Shown piece after piece: positions 1-8,425 of a DNA stretch of 64,000 bases. Positions within the stretch are counted from its first letter, which is position 1. Each line of letters begins with the position of its first letter. The translations under genes and the position numbers were made by a program. The stretch spans positions 1,302,001 to 1,366,000 of the forward strand of contig NZ_CP143541.1 of assembly GCF_040126055.1 (NCBI RefSeq), given 5' to 3'. Under the pieces are notes generated by a model, which did not search any database, had not been told where the DNA came from, and saw nothing but the letters and a program-made list of their open reading frames with translations. This DNA is from Pseudalkalibacillus sp. SCS-8 (lineage in GTDB: Bacteria > Bacillota > Bacilli > Bacillales > Fictibacillaceae).

Positions 1-101
1 AAGCAGCAGCCATAACGATGGTCCTTTCCGTAATTGTCGTATCAGTTGCGTTATGGCAATTCCGCAGGACGAAATCGTTCAAAGAGGAGGATATGATCTA
101 A
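1..101 (+). CDS. Sugar ABC transporter permease, MalF type (3' end only)
   Basis: Only the last 32 codons are present, ending at TAA 99-101. The tail reads as one hydrophobic helix (ITMVLSVIVVSVALW) followed by a short basic and acidic cytoplasmic end, as in the final transmembrane segment of MalF-type permeases. The next gene, a MalG-type permease, starts 2 nt later, the usual pairing in carbohydrate uptake-1 ABC importers. The product would form half of the membrane channel. The solute-binding protein and ATPase are not in the window. The family call rests mainly on this context, since the visible piece is short. Confidence 0.75.
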   Translation, partial: AAAITMVLSVIVVSVALWQFRRTKSFKEEDMI

Positions 102-102
102 C

Positions 103-945
103 ATGAGCATGAAAAAACAGAAGTTGATCCGACTCACCTTATCCTATATCGCCATTTTCATTGCGCTTACGATCGTGATCTATCCTGTCCTTTGGATCGT
201 AGGATCATCGTTCAATCCAGGAAACAGTCTGTCTGGATCAACGATCATTCCGAAGAACGCCACACTGAATCACTACAAGGAACTGTTCGATCTTGATCAG
301 AGCAAATACTTGATTTGGTATTGGAACACATTGAAGATTTGTACAATAACGATGGTCCTTTCGGTTACGATGATTGCCTTGATGGGTTATACCTTCTCAA
401 GATATCGTTTTGTCGGTCGGAAAAATGGTTTGATGACGTTCTTGATTTTACAAATGATTCCTAACTTCGCAGCGTTGATCGCCATCTATGTCCTTGCGGT
501 GGTTACGAAGTTGATTGATACCCACTTAGCCTTGATTCTCCTGTATACAGGTGGATTGCTGCCAATGAATACATGGTTAGCGAAGGGATACTTTGATACC
601 ATTCCGAAAGAATTGGATGAGTCAGCTCGAATTGATGGTGCTGGACACTTCAGGATTTTCTGGCAGATCATCCTACCATTAGCTAAACCGATTTTAGCTG
701 TCATCGCTTTGTTCAGCTTCATCACGCCGTTTGCGGACTTCATCCTTGCCAAAATCATTCTTAGAAGTGAAGAAAAGTATACGCTTGCAGTTGGCCTTTA
801 CAATCTTGTTGCCAAACAGTTCGGGGCTGAGTTTACGAAATTCGCAGCGGGAGCGGTATTGATTGCGATTCCGATTTCCTTGCTCTTCTTATCCCTCCAA
901 CGTTATCTGATCTCTGGATTGACAGCCGGGGGTACAAAAGGATAA
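103..945 (+). CDS. Sugar ABC transporter permease, MalG type
   Basis: This 280-residue inner-membrane permease has about six hydrophobic segments, the first at residues 10-33. The EAA loop that docks on the ATPase lies near residues 168-193 (DESARIDGAGHFRIFWQI), a hallmark of MalG/GanQ/MdxG permeases. The C-terminus (RYLISGLTAGGTKG) matches the maltodextrin/galactan subgroup. It follows the partner permease by 2 nt and is followed by a MalR-like repressor, which makes maltodextrin the most likely substrate. The substrate is inference; the permease class is well supported. An SD (AAAGAGGAGG, 81-90) lies inside the end of the preceding gene. Confidence 0.9.
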   Translation: MSMKKQKLIRLTLSYIAIFIALTIVIYPVLWIVGSSFNPGNSLSGSTIIPKNATLNHYKELFDLDQSKYLIWYWNTLKICTITMVLSVTMIALMGYTFSRYRFVGRKNGLMTFLILQMIPNFAALIAIYVLAVVTKLIDTHLALILLYTGGLLPMNTWLAKGYFDTIPKELDESARIDGAGHFRIFWQIILPLAKPILAVIALFSFITPFADFILAKIILRSEEKYTLAVGLYNLVAKQFGAEFTKFAAGAVLIAIPISLLFLSLQRYLISGLTAGGTKG

Positions 946-1029
946 TAGGGAGTTTTGGCGCAACTTTTGAACATGCTTCCCTAAATCATGGTAAAATGAA
1001 ACTAGAAGAACCAACAGGAGGATGCGTAC

Positions 1030-2055
1030 ATGGGAATTACGATTAAAGATGTAGCTAAACTCGCGAATGTAGCTCCTTCTACAGTATCTCGAGTGATTGC
1101 GAACAATCCGCGGATCAGTGAAGATACGAAGCGCAGGGTTCGTGAAGCGATGGATTATTTAGGCTACCATCCGAACTTCACGGCAAGAAGCCTCGCGAAT
1201 CGCAGTTCACGTGCAATTGGAATTGTAATGCCGAGCTCAGCTGAAAAAGCCTTTCAGAACCCGTTTTTCCCTGAGGTTTTACGGGGAATCAGCACGAAAG
1301 CTCATGAGCAGGAATATACGTTATTAATGTCAACGGGTACCACTGAGGATGAAATATACCGGGCTGTTGTCGGAATGGTACAAGGGCGAAGAGTCGATGG
1401 TATTGTATTGCTCTATTCAAGAGTGGATGATCGGATCATGAATTATCTGTTTGAACAGAAATTTCCATTCACTGTTGTAGGTAAGCCTTATAAGCACGAT
1501 GATCTAATTAATCACGTCGACAATGATAACTTCCGTGCTTCCAAAGAATTGACTGAGTTCCACATTCAAAATGGGCACGAGCGTATCGGTTTTGTAGGAG
1601 GAAGCTTAAGCCTTGTCGTAACGACGGACCGTTTGCTCGGTTATGAAAAAGCGTTGCAGAATGCAAAGATTCCTTATCGAAGCGAATATGTCATCCATGC
1701 TGATTTTGCTGTAGAAGAAGGACGTAAAGCCGTATCGTCCTTAATGAACTTGGATGACCCGCCAACCGCACTTGTCGTGACGGATGATCTTATGGCTCTT
1801 GGCGTTTTGAGGATGTTGGATGATATGGGCATGCGTGTACCAGAAGATGTCTCTGTCTCCAGTTTCAACAATGCAATGATTGCTGAACTGGCAACACCGT
1901 CTCTGACATCTGTTGATATCAACATTTACGAATTGGGGTATCAAGCAGCCGATACGTTGCTTCATTCCATTGAACAACCTGAAGCATCACCTCGAATCAT
2001 CAAGGTCAATCATCATATCATCCGAAGACAATCGAGCGGAAAAAACAAACAATAA
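1030..2055 (+). CDS. malR: LacI family transcriptional regulator, MalR-like
   Basis: A 341-residue repressor. The N-terminal helix-turn-helix reads TIKDVAKLANVAPSTVSRVI, followed by the hinge-helix region NFTARSLANRSSRAIGIVMP and a periplasmic-binding-protein-like effector domain (about residues 62-335). The hinge and the segment FQNPFFPEVLRGIS resemble Firmicute MalR, which responds to maltose or maltodextrin. It sits just downstream of the MalFG-type permease genes and probably controls them. The start is set by an SD (CAGGAGG) about 7 nt upstream. A hairpin terminator follows. The MalR identity is by resemblance, so another sugar cannot be excluded. Confidence 0.85.
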   Translation: MGITIKDVAKLANVAPSTVSRVIANNPRISEDTKRRVREAMDYLGYHPNFTARSLANRSSRAIGIVMPSSAEKAFQNPFFPEVLRGISTKAHEQEYTLLMSTGTTEDEIYRAVVGMVQGRRVDGIVLLYSRVDDRIMNYLFEQKFPFTVVGKPYKHDDLINHVDNDNFRASKELTEFHIQNGHERIGFVGGSLSLVVTTDRLLGYEKALQNAKIPYRSEYVIHADFAVEEGRKAVSSLMNLDDPPTALVVTDDLMALGVLRMLDDMGMRVPEDVSVSSFNNAMIAELATPSLTSVDINIYELGYQAADTLLHSIEQPEASPRIIKVNHHIIRRQSSGKNKQ

Positions 2056-2075
2056 AAGATCAATTCATTCAGGGG

Positions 2076-2117
2076 CGACGCATACCAAATAGTTAAATGG
2101 TATGCGTCGTCTTGTTT
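2076..2117 (+). terminator. Intrinsic terminator after malR-like gene
   Basis: A 12-bp inverted repeat, CGACGCATACCA / TGGTATGCGTCG, with a 10-nt loop is followed by a T-rich tail (TCTTGTTT). It ends the sugar-uptake/malR unit. Confidence 0.75.
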
Positions 2118-2239
2118 CGTTATTGATATTGCGATGTAATCACGGACTCTCTGACCCCGCTGCGCCTCGATTTTCCTGAAGGATTTATCCACTAACTATG
2201 GAAGTGTTATGTTAACGAAATCCTGAGAGGTGTGCATCG

Positions 2240-3190
2240 ATGTCGATTCATTCATTTCCGTTTCCGTTCTCCAAAGAAGAGTATGCGTATTCCAATAATT
2301 CTTCATTACTCGATCCACCATGGATGATTACGGTTACGGACGATTATAAAAAAGAGATTATGTTGAAGCGGAAACTGTTGCAACAAAATCATGACCGTTG
2401 CTTCAGATCGCTTCCGATATCACTGGAATCACAATGGGAAGTGTTGCGTCTCGTCCTACATCAATTAGCCGAGGCGTATCCTTCACATTTTTCACTTTCC
2501 CAAAACGGCAAGGAATTCAAGTTCCAGAATCATCTTTTAGAGGAAGAAGTGCAATTTGTATTCCGAGACAACGCTTCGATTGATTTGGAACCGTTGGATA
2601 TTGTCGGCCGTCATGTACAGGAAGATCTCATATTGATGGGTGATCGTAGTGACGGATTATTTTTAGAAGCTGGTCAATTGTGTTTTCCATCGAATTGGTC
2701 GCTGACGTTCGTCCTCGGAATGGAATTTAAGTCCATTCATTACCCCGTACCAGGAATTAAAGACAGCGGTTTTATTGAAAAGGTGGAACGCTTCATTTCT
2801 AGAATCGGACCAAATACCGCATGGGAACGTAAAAATTGGTCGATTACCATATCGGAAAAGCTTGATACCCCACTGGAAACCTATGCGGATTGGGGGAGAT
2901 TGAGGAAAGAAGTCACGCATGAGAATGCTGGAGAAATGGTGCATCTCAGAGTAGAAGTACAGAGGCTGTATCGTCTGCCAATCAATCATGACATCCTCTT
3001 TTCAATTCATACGTACCTTTTATCACTTGAGGAACTCGTGCAGCATGAGCAATGGTTAAAGATGTTTTATGAAAATATCAGGACATTGTCTTCTGATATT
3101 GCGGATTACAAAGGTATTTCTCAGTATAAAGATGAGGTCATTCATTTTCTTGAAAAAACAATGGATGACAAAGAGAAGATGATTCGATGA
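2240..3190 (+). CDS. DUF3445 protein, haem-dependent oxidative N-demethylase catalytic-subunit-like
   Basis: This 316-residue soluble protein lacks a signal peptide or membrane segment. I place it in the DUF3445 family, whose characterised member is the haem-binding catalytic subunit of the dimethylamine oxidative N-demethylase (HODM). That family has a PAS-like haem fold and uses O2 and electrons to remove a methyl group as formaldehyde. Features typical of the family include EKVERFISRIGP and RVEVQRLYRLP. The stop overlaps the start of a zinc-ribbon DmmA-like gene by 4 nt, and a flavin/2Fe-2S reductase follows, which supplies independent context. The haem ligand cannot be assigned by eye and the true substrate is unknown. 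Confidence 0.7.
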   Translation: MSIHSFPFPFSKEEYAYSNNSSLLDPPWMITVTDDYKKEIMLKRKLLQQNHDRCFRSLPISLESQWEVLRLVLHQLAEAYPSHFSLSQNGKEFKFQNHLLEEEVQFVFRDNASIDLEPLDIVGRHVQEDLILMGDRSDGLFLEAGQLCFPSNWSLTFVLGMEFKSIHYPVPGIKDSGFIEKVERFISRIGPNTAWERKNWSITISEKLDTPLETYADWGRLRKEVTHENAGEMVHLRVEVQRLYRLPINHDILFSIHTYLLSLEELVQHEQWLKMFYENIRTLSSDIADYKGISQYKDEVIHFLEKTMDDKEKMIR

Positions 3191-3603
3191 ACAAAAGGAC
3201 GATTATTTTAACAGATCAAGAGAATCGAGAACGAGCACAGTCAAGGAAAAGAGAAATTGAACAAGAAGGCTGTCATTGTACCATCTATCAGTTGGATGAA
3301 CGAATAGAATTAAAAGAACTTCTTTCTAGCCAGCCTCTTGGAACGAAGGTGGTTATTCTGGCAGACGACAACGTGCAAACCTTACGCCAGCTTACAAAAG
3401 CAGTCGGGTTCACGAATAGGGACATCACAGTGGTTCAAGGAGAACATGAATCGTCGCGGATTTTCTGTTCCCAGTGTCATCACATACAAAAAGTTCCCAG
3501 ATATCAGGAGTATCAATGTAGCAATTGTCAGAACCACATTGAACCTTCCGATCATTTTTCGGCTTTTCATCAAGCCTACCTGGGATACCCAGTTTTTAAA
3601 TAA
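3187..3603 (+). CDS. DmmA-like subunit with four-cysteine zinc ribbon
   Basis: A 138-residue protein. Residues 1-90 look like a small alpha/beta domain, and the C-terminus carries a CxxC-x13-CxxC ribbon (Cys94, Cys97, Cys111, Cys114) followed by FSAFHQAYLGYP. This pattern resembles the DmmA subunit of bacterial dimethylamine monooxygenases, where it partners a haem subunit and a reductase. It overlaps the DUF3445 gene by 4 nt (ATGA) and ends 16 nt before the reductase start, so the three genes are very likely co-translated and form one enzyme. The DmmA assignment is from motif and context, at medium certainty. Confidence 0.65.
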   Translation: MNKRTIILTDQENRERAQSRKREIEQEGCHCTIYQLDERIELKELLSSQPLGTKVVILADDNVQTLRQLTKAVGFTNRDITVVQGEHESSRIFCSQCHHIQKVPRYQEYQCSNCQNHIEPSDHFSAFHQAYLGYPVFK

Positions 3604-3619
3604 AGGAATGAATACGTCC

Positions 3620-4561
3620 ATGCAAAGAACCTATCAACTTAGAGTAGTGAAAACAGAACAAGTCACCCCGACAATAAAATCTTTTACGCTGACTTCTGAG
3701 CGAGCTAAGCTCCCTGGCTTTGGGGCAGGGGCACATCTATCACTCAAGCTTCCGATGGGGCTCAGGCAATATTCCCTTATTAATGATCCGTTTCAGGAAA
3801 AAAGTGAATTCACGATTGCCGTGAAAAATGTGGGGACGAAGGAAGGGGGTTCGGCCTTCCTTCATCATCATGTCCATACAGGGGATGTCATTGAAGCATC
3901 AGGACCTGAAAATTTCTTCCCCGTCCGGACAGAAGCAAGGCACCATTTACTCTTGGCAGCAGGAATCGGAATCACCCCATTTTTATCAATGATGGCCTTT
4001 TTGAAAGGGATGAATCAGCCTTTTGAACTTCATTATTCAGGATCGAGTGAACATGAATGTGCGTTTTACTCCACCATTAAAGAAAACTATCCTGATGAAT
4101 CCACCTTTTATTTCATGAAAAGAGAACAGAAAGAAAGAGAGCTAAAGAAGGTGCTCGAGGATCAACCCGTTGGAACACATATTTACATATGTGGGCCCTC
4201 ATCCTTTATGGATACTTATCTTTCCTATTGTAAAAATCTTGGTTATCCAGATGAAAATCTCCACTCTGAGCGATTTCGACCGGCGAAAATCACACAGAAG
4301 CCATATCCCTTTTCGGTTACCGAAAAGAATACAGGGAAAACTGTTCAAGTCCAGTCAAACCAAAGCTTATTGGAGGCACTTCGTGAAGAGGGGATTCCGG
4401 TTCCGTATGCTTGTCGAATGGGTGTCTGTGGTACATGTGAAGTGAACGTATGTAACGGTGAAGTGATCCATCATGATACCTTTTTGACAGAAGATGAACG
4501 GAAGGAAAAGATGCTGACTTGTGTATCCCGGGGTAAGGGGCATCTCTCTGTAAGGGTATGA
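3620..4561 (+). CDS. PDR/VanB-type oxidoreductase: FMN/NAD(P)H reductase with C-terminal 2Fe-2S ferredoxin
   Basis: About 313 residues. The order is an FMN-binding barrel (GAHLSLKL...RQYSLIND), an NAD(P)-binding domain (LLLAAGIGITPFLSM; IYICGPSSFMD), and a plant-type 2Fe-2S domain with Cys265, Cys270, Cys273 and Cys301 (CRMGVCGTCE). This is the layout of phthalate dioxygenase reductase and of DmmB/HODM reductase subunits. It would pass electrons from NAD(P)H to the haem subunit encoded two genes upstream. The open frame extends further 5' but overlaps the previous gene. ATG 3620 has AAGGA 12 nt upstream; ATG 3608 is possible but leaves almost no SD spacing. It converges with the LigD polymerase gene, leaving a 1-nt gap. 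Confidence 0.85.
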   Translation: MQRTYQLRVVKTEQVTPTIKSFTLTSERAKLPGFGAGAHLSLKLPMGLRQYSLINDPFQEKSEFTIAVKNVGTKEGGSAFLHHHVHTGDVIEASGPENFFPVRTEARHHLLLAAGIGITPFLSMMAFLKGMNQPFELHYSGSSEHECAFYSTIKENYPDESTFYFMKREQKERELKKVLEDQPVGTHIYICGPSSFMDTYLSYCKNLGYPDENLHSERFRPAKITQKPYPFSVTEKNTGKTVQVQSNQSLLEALREEGIPVPYACRMGVCGTCEVNVCNGEVIHHDTFLTEDERKEKMLTCVSRGKGHLSVRV

Positions 4562-4562
4562 A

Positions 4563-5477
4563 TCACTGCCTCAACAATCCTTCCAATACACGGCGGAATG
4601 GTTGCTTATTTCGGGCAGTTTCCATTTCGGAGAATGGACAGCCGACTTGTTTGATCCGCTCAAGGACGTCATGCATGGAATAACGTTCGGGCCTTACTTT
4701 TTCGTCCACTTCATGCCAATAGAGAGGAGTCGCGACGAGTGCTTCATCAACCCCTCTTAATGAATACGGAGCAATGATTGTTTTTCCTTCAGCATGCTGT
4801 AGAAAGTCAATATAACACTTCGATCCCCTGTTTTCTTTTAACCGCTCGATTGTGAAGTCACCGGGAAACTGATTCACCAGATATTCAGCAATGAACTTGG
4901 TGAACACCCGTGTGTCATCATAGGAAAAGGTATCCCGCTGTAGTGGGATATAGATTTGCAAGCCTTTGTTTCCTGATGTCTTGACAAAACCCTTCAATTC
5001 GAGACGGTCGAGGATTTTTTTGATTTCGATGGCGGCTTTAACGGCGAGATGGAAATGATTCCTTGATGGTGGATCCAGGTCAAACACGATTTCAGTTGGA
5101 AAAGGAGAATCAATCGTATTGAATGGAATATGAAATTCTAGGGCGAGTTGGTTCCCTAACCAAAGAAGGGTGGCAAGCTCATTACATACGATATAGTTGA
5201 TTTTGTCATCTGATTTGGTTTGAACAAATTCCGGAGCATAATCCGGACAGTTCTTCTGATAGAAGAAATCATCATACATTCCATGAGGATAACGTTTCAC
5301 AGTCAGAAACCGGTCTGATAAGAATGGGAGCATGCGCTTGTGGACTTCAATCAAGTACTGAAGATAGGCTTGTTTGGTGATGTCCTTCTCAGGATACAAA
5401 ACTTTATCCAGGCTTGTAACTTGAATCGTATGTTCACCGATTTTCAATTCTCCATTTGCTTCTGAAGTGCTTCCCAT
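4563..5477 (-). CDS. ligD: LigD polymerase/primase domain as a separate protein
   Basis: A 304-residue archaeo-eukaryotic-primase-fold polymerase of the LigD family, which fills ends during non-homologous end joining. The catalytic metal motif is visible (VFDLDPPS), as are LLWLGNQLALEFH, SGNKGLQIY and the C-terminal ATPLYWHEV. It lines up along its whole length with the C-terminal half of B. subtilis LigD (YkoU), where ligase and polymerase are one chain of about 611 residues. Here the two are separate. ATG 5477 has an SD (GGGAGGA, 6-nt spacer) placed inside the ligase gene; an upstream in-frame ATG at 5492 lacks a good SD. The frame overlaps the ligase end by 34 nt. Confidence 0.88.
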   Translation of the reverse strand: MGSTSEANGELKIGEHTIQVTSLDKVLYPEKDITKQAYLQYLIEVHKRMLPFLSDRFLTVKRYPHGMYDDFFYQKNCPDYAPEFVQTKSDDKINYIVCNELATLLWLGNQLALEFHIPFNTIDSPFPTEIVFDLDPPSRNHFHLAVKAAIEIKKILDRLELKGFVKTSGNKGLQIYIPLQRDTFSYDDTRVFTKFIAEYLVNQFPGDFTIERLKENRGSKCYIDFLQHAEGKTIIAPYSLRGVDEALVATPLYWHEVDEKVRPERYSMHDVLERIKQVGCPFSEMETARNKQPFRRVLEGLLRQ

Positions 5478-6406
5478 GTGCAATCCTCCCAATGGATATC
5501 CAATCTGAACTGGATGAATCTCGGATGTCTTAACTGCATCTGGTACAATTCAAGAAACTCCAACTCCACACAGATTCGCGGGTTTACTGTGATCCGATTC
5601 CCGGTTTTACCCACCTGATTCTTTTTAACGATTTGAATCAACGCTTCCCGTTCTTTTCCTTCGAGTCCATGCGAAAATAATCCAATCGGCTGTACCTTGT
5701 CGTCCAGTAAAATTCCGACATGAACATACCCGTTCCCTTCATCAAATCCTATCACGATAAAAATGGATCGATAGAGTCGTTTGACCTTCAACCAGTCATT
5801 GGTGCGTTTCCCCGCCAGCCACAGACTATTTTTCCTCTTTGCGACCACACCTTCGCCTTTCGCATCCTTCACTCTCTCAAAGAGTTGACTCCCATCTTGG
5901 AATGAGGGAATCCATTGAATCCGGGATTGATCGTTCACAGACACCAATGGACAGGATAAATCATTCATTAAGGTTTCTAATTGATGCTTCCGTTCCCTAT
6001 AGGGCTGATTCTTTAATGTTCTACCTGATAAAGTCAACAGGTCGAAAACGAGTAAAGTGGCAGGGGTGTTAGCTGCTCGTTCCCTGATTGTTGCTTCTTT
6101 TTTTAATCTTCCACGCTTTTGGATACTCGCGAAGGAAGCCTTTGTATCTGACTCTAAGATGCATAGTTCTCCGTCCAATAAAAGAGGAAGGCTATCCTTT
6201 TTGTTCCTTTGGATATCTTTAGCTTTTTCCATGATTTCTGGAAATTCCGTTGTGAGGGAACGGAGATTTCGGCTGTAAAGGTCGATTAGATTCTTATCAA
6301 TATAAAGAAGGGATCTAAAGCCATCATATTTAATTTCAAAACACCAATCACTTCCTGAAGGCAGCTCAGAAGTGAGGGTAGGGAGCATGGGTTTGTAACG
6401 CATCAT
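5444..6406 (-). CDS. ligD: ATP-dependent DNA ligase (LigD ligase domain as a separate protein)
   Basis: A 320-residue ligase. The adenylation motif EIKYDGFR places the nucleophile at Lys26, and later motifs are present (LLLDGELC, EGVVAKRKNSLW, DWLKVKRL). It has the nucleotidyltransferase domain plus the OB fold (about residues 215-310) and matches the N-terminal half of B. subtilis LigD. Its start overlaps the Ku stop by 4 nt (ATGA). The frame stops at TGA 5444-5446, just after TWEALQKQ, the point where B. subtilis LigD continues into its polymerase domain. Ku and the two LigD pieces form one NHEJ operon. Confidence 0.9.
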   Translation of the reverse strand: MMRYKPMLPTLTSELPSGSDWCFEIKYDGFRSLLYIDKNLIDLYSRNLRSLTTEFPEIMEKAKDIQRNKKDSLPLLLDGELCILESDTKASFASIQKRGRLKKEATIRERAANTPATLLVFDLLTLSGRTLKNQPYRERKHQLETLMNDLSCPLVSVNDQSRIQWIPSFQDGSQLFERVKDAKGEGVVAKRKNSLWLAGKRTNDWLKVKRLYRSIFIVIGFDEGNGYVHVGILLDDKVQPIGLFSHGLEGKEREALIQIVKKNQVGKTGNRITVNPRICVELEFLELYQMQLRHPRFIQFRLDIHWEDCTWEALQKQMEN

Positions 6407-7224
6407 TCACTGCTCGCTTTTTTCTTCCGTGTCGTGGTTTTCTTCTTTTTCTTTTTTGGTTTCGTATCATCAATACTTGCCTGCAGGGCATCCATTAGGT
6501 CAACGACATCGGCTTTCGGACGCTGTTTGGCGACCTTGATTTGTTCGCCTTTCACCTTGCTTTGAATTGCTTCCATCAAGGCTTCACGATAATCATCCTT
6601 ATAGTTTTCGGGGTCGAATTCCGTTGTCAATTGCTCAATCAATTGGACCGCCATCTTCAATTCTTTTTCGTTCAAATCGATCTCTTCCGGGATTTCAGGG
6701 ACAAGATCAATGTTCCGCACTTCATCAGGGAAGTGGATCGTTTCAAGAAGCAGTCCTTTATCATACACACGTACGACTGCTAGATGCTGTTTGGAGCGAA
6801 TCATGACTTTTGCTATTCCGATTTTCCCTGACTCTTCCATAGCCGTTTTCAATAAACTGTACGGCTTTGCGCCATTTTCACCTGGACCAATGAAATAGGA
6901 GCGATCGAAATAAATCGGATCGACTTCGGATAGGTGGACGAAATCCATGATTTCAATTGATTTGGTTTGTTCTTTTGCCAAGGCTTCCAGTTCATCCTTC
7001 TCTAACTCGACGAATTTGTTTGGTTCATATTCGTAGGCTTTGACGATATCTTTCTGTTCTAACGTTTCCTCACATGCTGTACATTTTTTCTCATATTTGA
7101 TCGGACTATGATCCTCTTTATGGAGCTGTCTCATTTTAATGTCCTTGTTTTCTGTAGCTGCAAACAGTTTGATGGGGATGGTCACCAAACCGAAGCTGAT
7201 CGAGCCTTTCCACATTGTGTGCAT
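6403..7224 (-). CDS. ku: Ku DNA end-binding protein
   Basis: A 273-residue bacterial Ku. The N-terminus MHTMWKGSISFGLVTIPIKL is near-identical in layout to B. subtilis YkoV, and the beta-barrel core continues to about residue 230 (SYFIGPGENG). A lysine-rich tail (KKKKKKTTTRKKK, about residues 257-270) resembles the DNA-binding C-terminal extensions of other bacterial Kus. It is a homodimeric ring that threads onto double-strand ends and recruits LigD, encoded directly downstream. In B. subtilis this locus acts in spores under sigma-G; I could not identify a convincing sigma-G promoter here. Confidence 0.95.
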   Translation of the reverse strand: MHTMWKGSISFGLVTIPIKLFAATENKDIKMRQLHKEDHSPIKYEKKCTACEETLEQKDIVKAYEYEPNKFVELEKDELEALAKEQTKSIEIMDFVHLSEVDPIYFDRSYFIGPGENGAKPYSLLKTAMEESGKIGIAKVMIRSKQHLAVVRVYDKGLLLETIHFPDEVRNIDLVPEIPEEIDLNEKELKMAVQLIEQLTTEFDPENYKDDYREALMEAIQSKVKGEQIKVAKQRPKADVVDLMDALQASIDDTKPKKKKKKTTTRKKKASSE

Positions 7225-7306
7225 ACCGAGGCATTCCCTTCATCCTTTTACTCATATAGTGAGCGTATAAGGCCAATTCCATAAATACCAGTTTTTACTA
7301 ACACAA

Positions 7307-7490
7307 GGTTCTGTTAAAAAATTTTGTTGATATTGCAAAGCTTCATGCGGACGCTTTCCGCGGGCAACGCTTCAGCCTCCTCGACCTCGTTCCTCGCTCT
7401 GCGGGGTCTTCAGCTGTTGCTTTTCCCGCTGGAGTCGTCGCCTTACGCTTTTTATTTCCTTTCGTATTAACACTAAAAGCAAACAGAGCC
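7307..7490. repeat. Dispersed palindromic-ended repeat, copy A (longest)
   Basis: About 184 bp filling most of the 313-nt gap between ku and the next gene. The ends are imperfect inverted repeats (GGTTCTGTTAAAAAATTT... and ...AAACAGAGCC). The centre is GC-rich, with GCGGACGCTTTCCGCGGGCA and GGAGTCGTCGCCTTACGC. The same outer and inner blocks recur at 17966, 31661 and 49902 in shortened forms. It has no coding capacity. It looks like a non-autonomous, MITE-like element or a REP-type palindrome of a kind I recall as widespread in Bacillaceae genomes. Confidence 0.7.
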
Positions 7491-7496
7491 AACAAC

Positions 7497-7527
7497 AAAA
7501 AAACGGCACTTAATAGAGCCGTTTTTT
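7497..7527. terminator. Bidirectional terminator between ku and the SDR gene
   Basis: A-run, ACGGC stem, 10-nt loop, GCCGT, then a T-run (GTTTTTT). It serves the minus-strand dehydrogenase gene whose stop is at 7538. Confidence 0.75.
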
Positions 7528-7537
7528 GGAACGATCT

Positions 7538-8425
7538 TTAACTATTTACGATAATTCCACCGTTGACGTGGATCATTTGTCCCGATATATAGCTGGCGTC
7601 ATCTGAGGCGAGGAATACATAACTCGGTGCAACTTCATCAGGCTGTCCAGGACGTCCCATCGGCGTATTTTTTCCGAACTCTCCGACATGTTGCGCATCG
7701 AAAGTGGAAGGGATCAATGGTGTCCAGATTGGACCGGGTGCAACACCGTTGACTCGGATTCCTCTCGAAATGAGGTTTTCAGATAATGATCTTGTAAAGG
7801 CGACCATAGCCCCTTTCGTACAAGAGTAATCGATAAGATGATCATTCCCTTTATAGGCTGTCACCGAGGTTGTGTTGATGATTGTGCTTCCGCTCTTCAG
7901 ATGAGGGAGAACGGCTTTCGACATGTAAAAGCATGAAAAGATATTCGTCCTGAACGTTCGCTCCAGCTGTTCCTGGTCGATTTCTTCAATGCCATTCTTA
8001 GGATGCTGTTCCGCTGCATTGTTCACAAGGATGTCAATCGCACCAAACTCCGCCATGACTTGTTGAACGGCATTCTGACAAAACTGCTGATCCCCGATAT
8101 CACCAGAGATCAGTAAGCAACGCTGACCTTCTTCCTCGACCTGACGCTTCGTTTCATTCGCATCCTCATGCTCATTCAGATAGAGGACCGCAACATCTGC
8201 GCCTTCCTTGGCGTACAAGATGGCTACCGCTTTCCCGATGCCGCTGTCTCCACCAGTAATGATCGCTTTCTTGCCTTTGAGCTTCCCACTACCCTTATAA
8301 TAGGTATCTTCGGTTTGAGGAGTAGGCACCATTTCAGATTCTGTACCGGGCTGATGATCCTGATGTTGAGGAGGTTGTCCGGTTGGTTTTTCTTGATGAG
8401 GTGAATAAAGGAATTGTTGAAGCAT
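7538..8425 (-). CDS. Short-chain dehydrogenase/reductase (YhxC/YhdF-like)
   Basis: A 295-residue NAD(P)-dependent SDR. After a proline- and glutamine-rich N-terminal extension (about residues 1-45) it has the Rossmann motif TGGDSGIG, then NNAAEQ, the catalytic Ser (INTTSVTAY) and the active-site YSCTKGA. The C-terminus GQMIHVNGG is typical. It resembles the Bacillus YhdF/YhxC/YhxD group of general stress dehydrogenases with unknown substrate. The chosen ATG has an SD (AAAGGGG, 11 nt upstream) that lies inside the longer open frame starting at 8452, which has no SD of its own. It is monocistronic and divergent from the amidohydrolase gene. Confidence 0.88.
   Translation of the reverse strand: MLQQFLYSPHQEKPTGQPPQHQDHQPGTESEMVPTPQTEDTYYKGSGKLKGKKAIITGGDSGIGKAVAILYAKEGADVAVLYLNEHEDANETKRQVEEEGQRCLLISGDIGDQQFCQNAVQQVMAEFGAIDILVNNAAEQHPKNGIEEIDQEQLERTFRTNIFSCFYMSKAVLPHLKSGSTIINTTSVTAYKGNDHLIDYSCTKGAMVAFTRSLSENLISRGIRVNGVAPGPIWTPLIPSTFDAQHVGEFGKNTPMGRPGQPDEVAPSYVFLASDDASYISGQMIHVNGGIIVNS

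Noticed and set aside
7225..7306. Possible sigma-G promoter before ku
   Set aside because: TATACG and GGTAT-like boxes exist but do not fit TGAATA-N17-18-CATACTA well.
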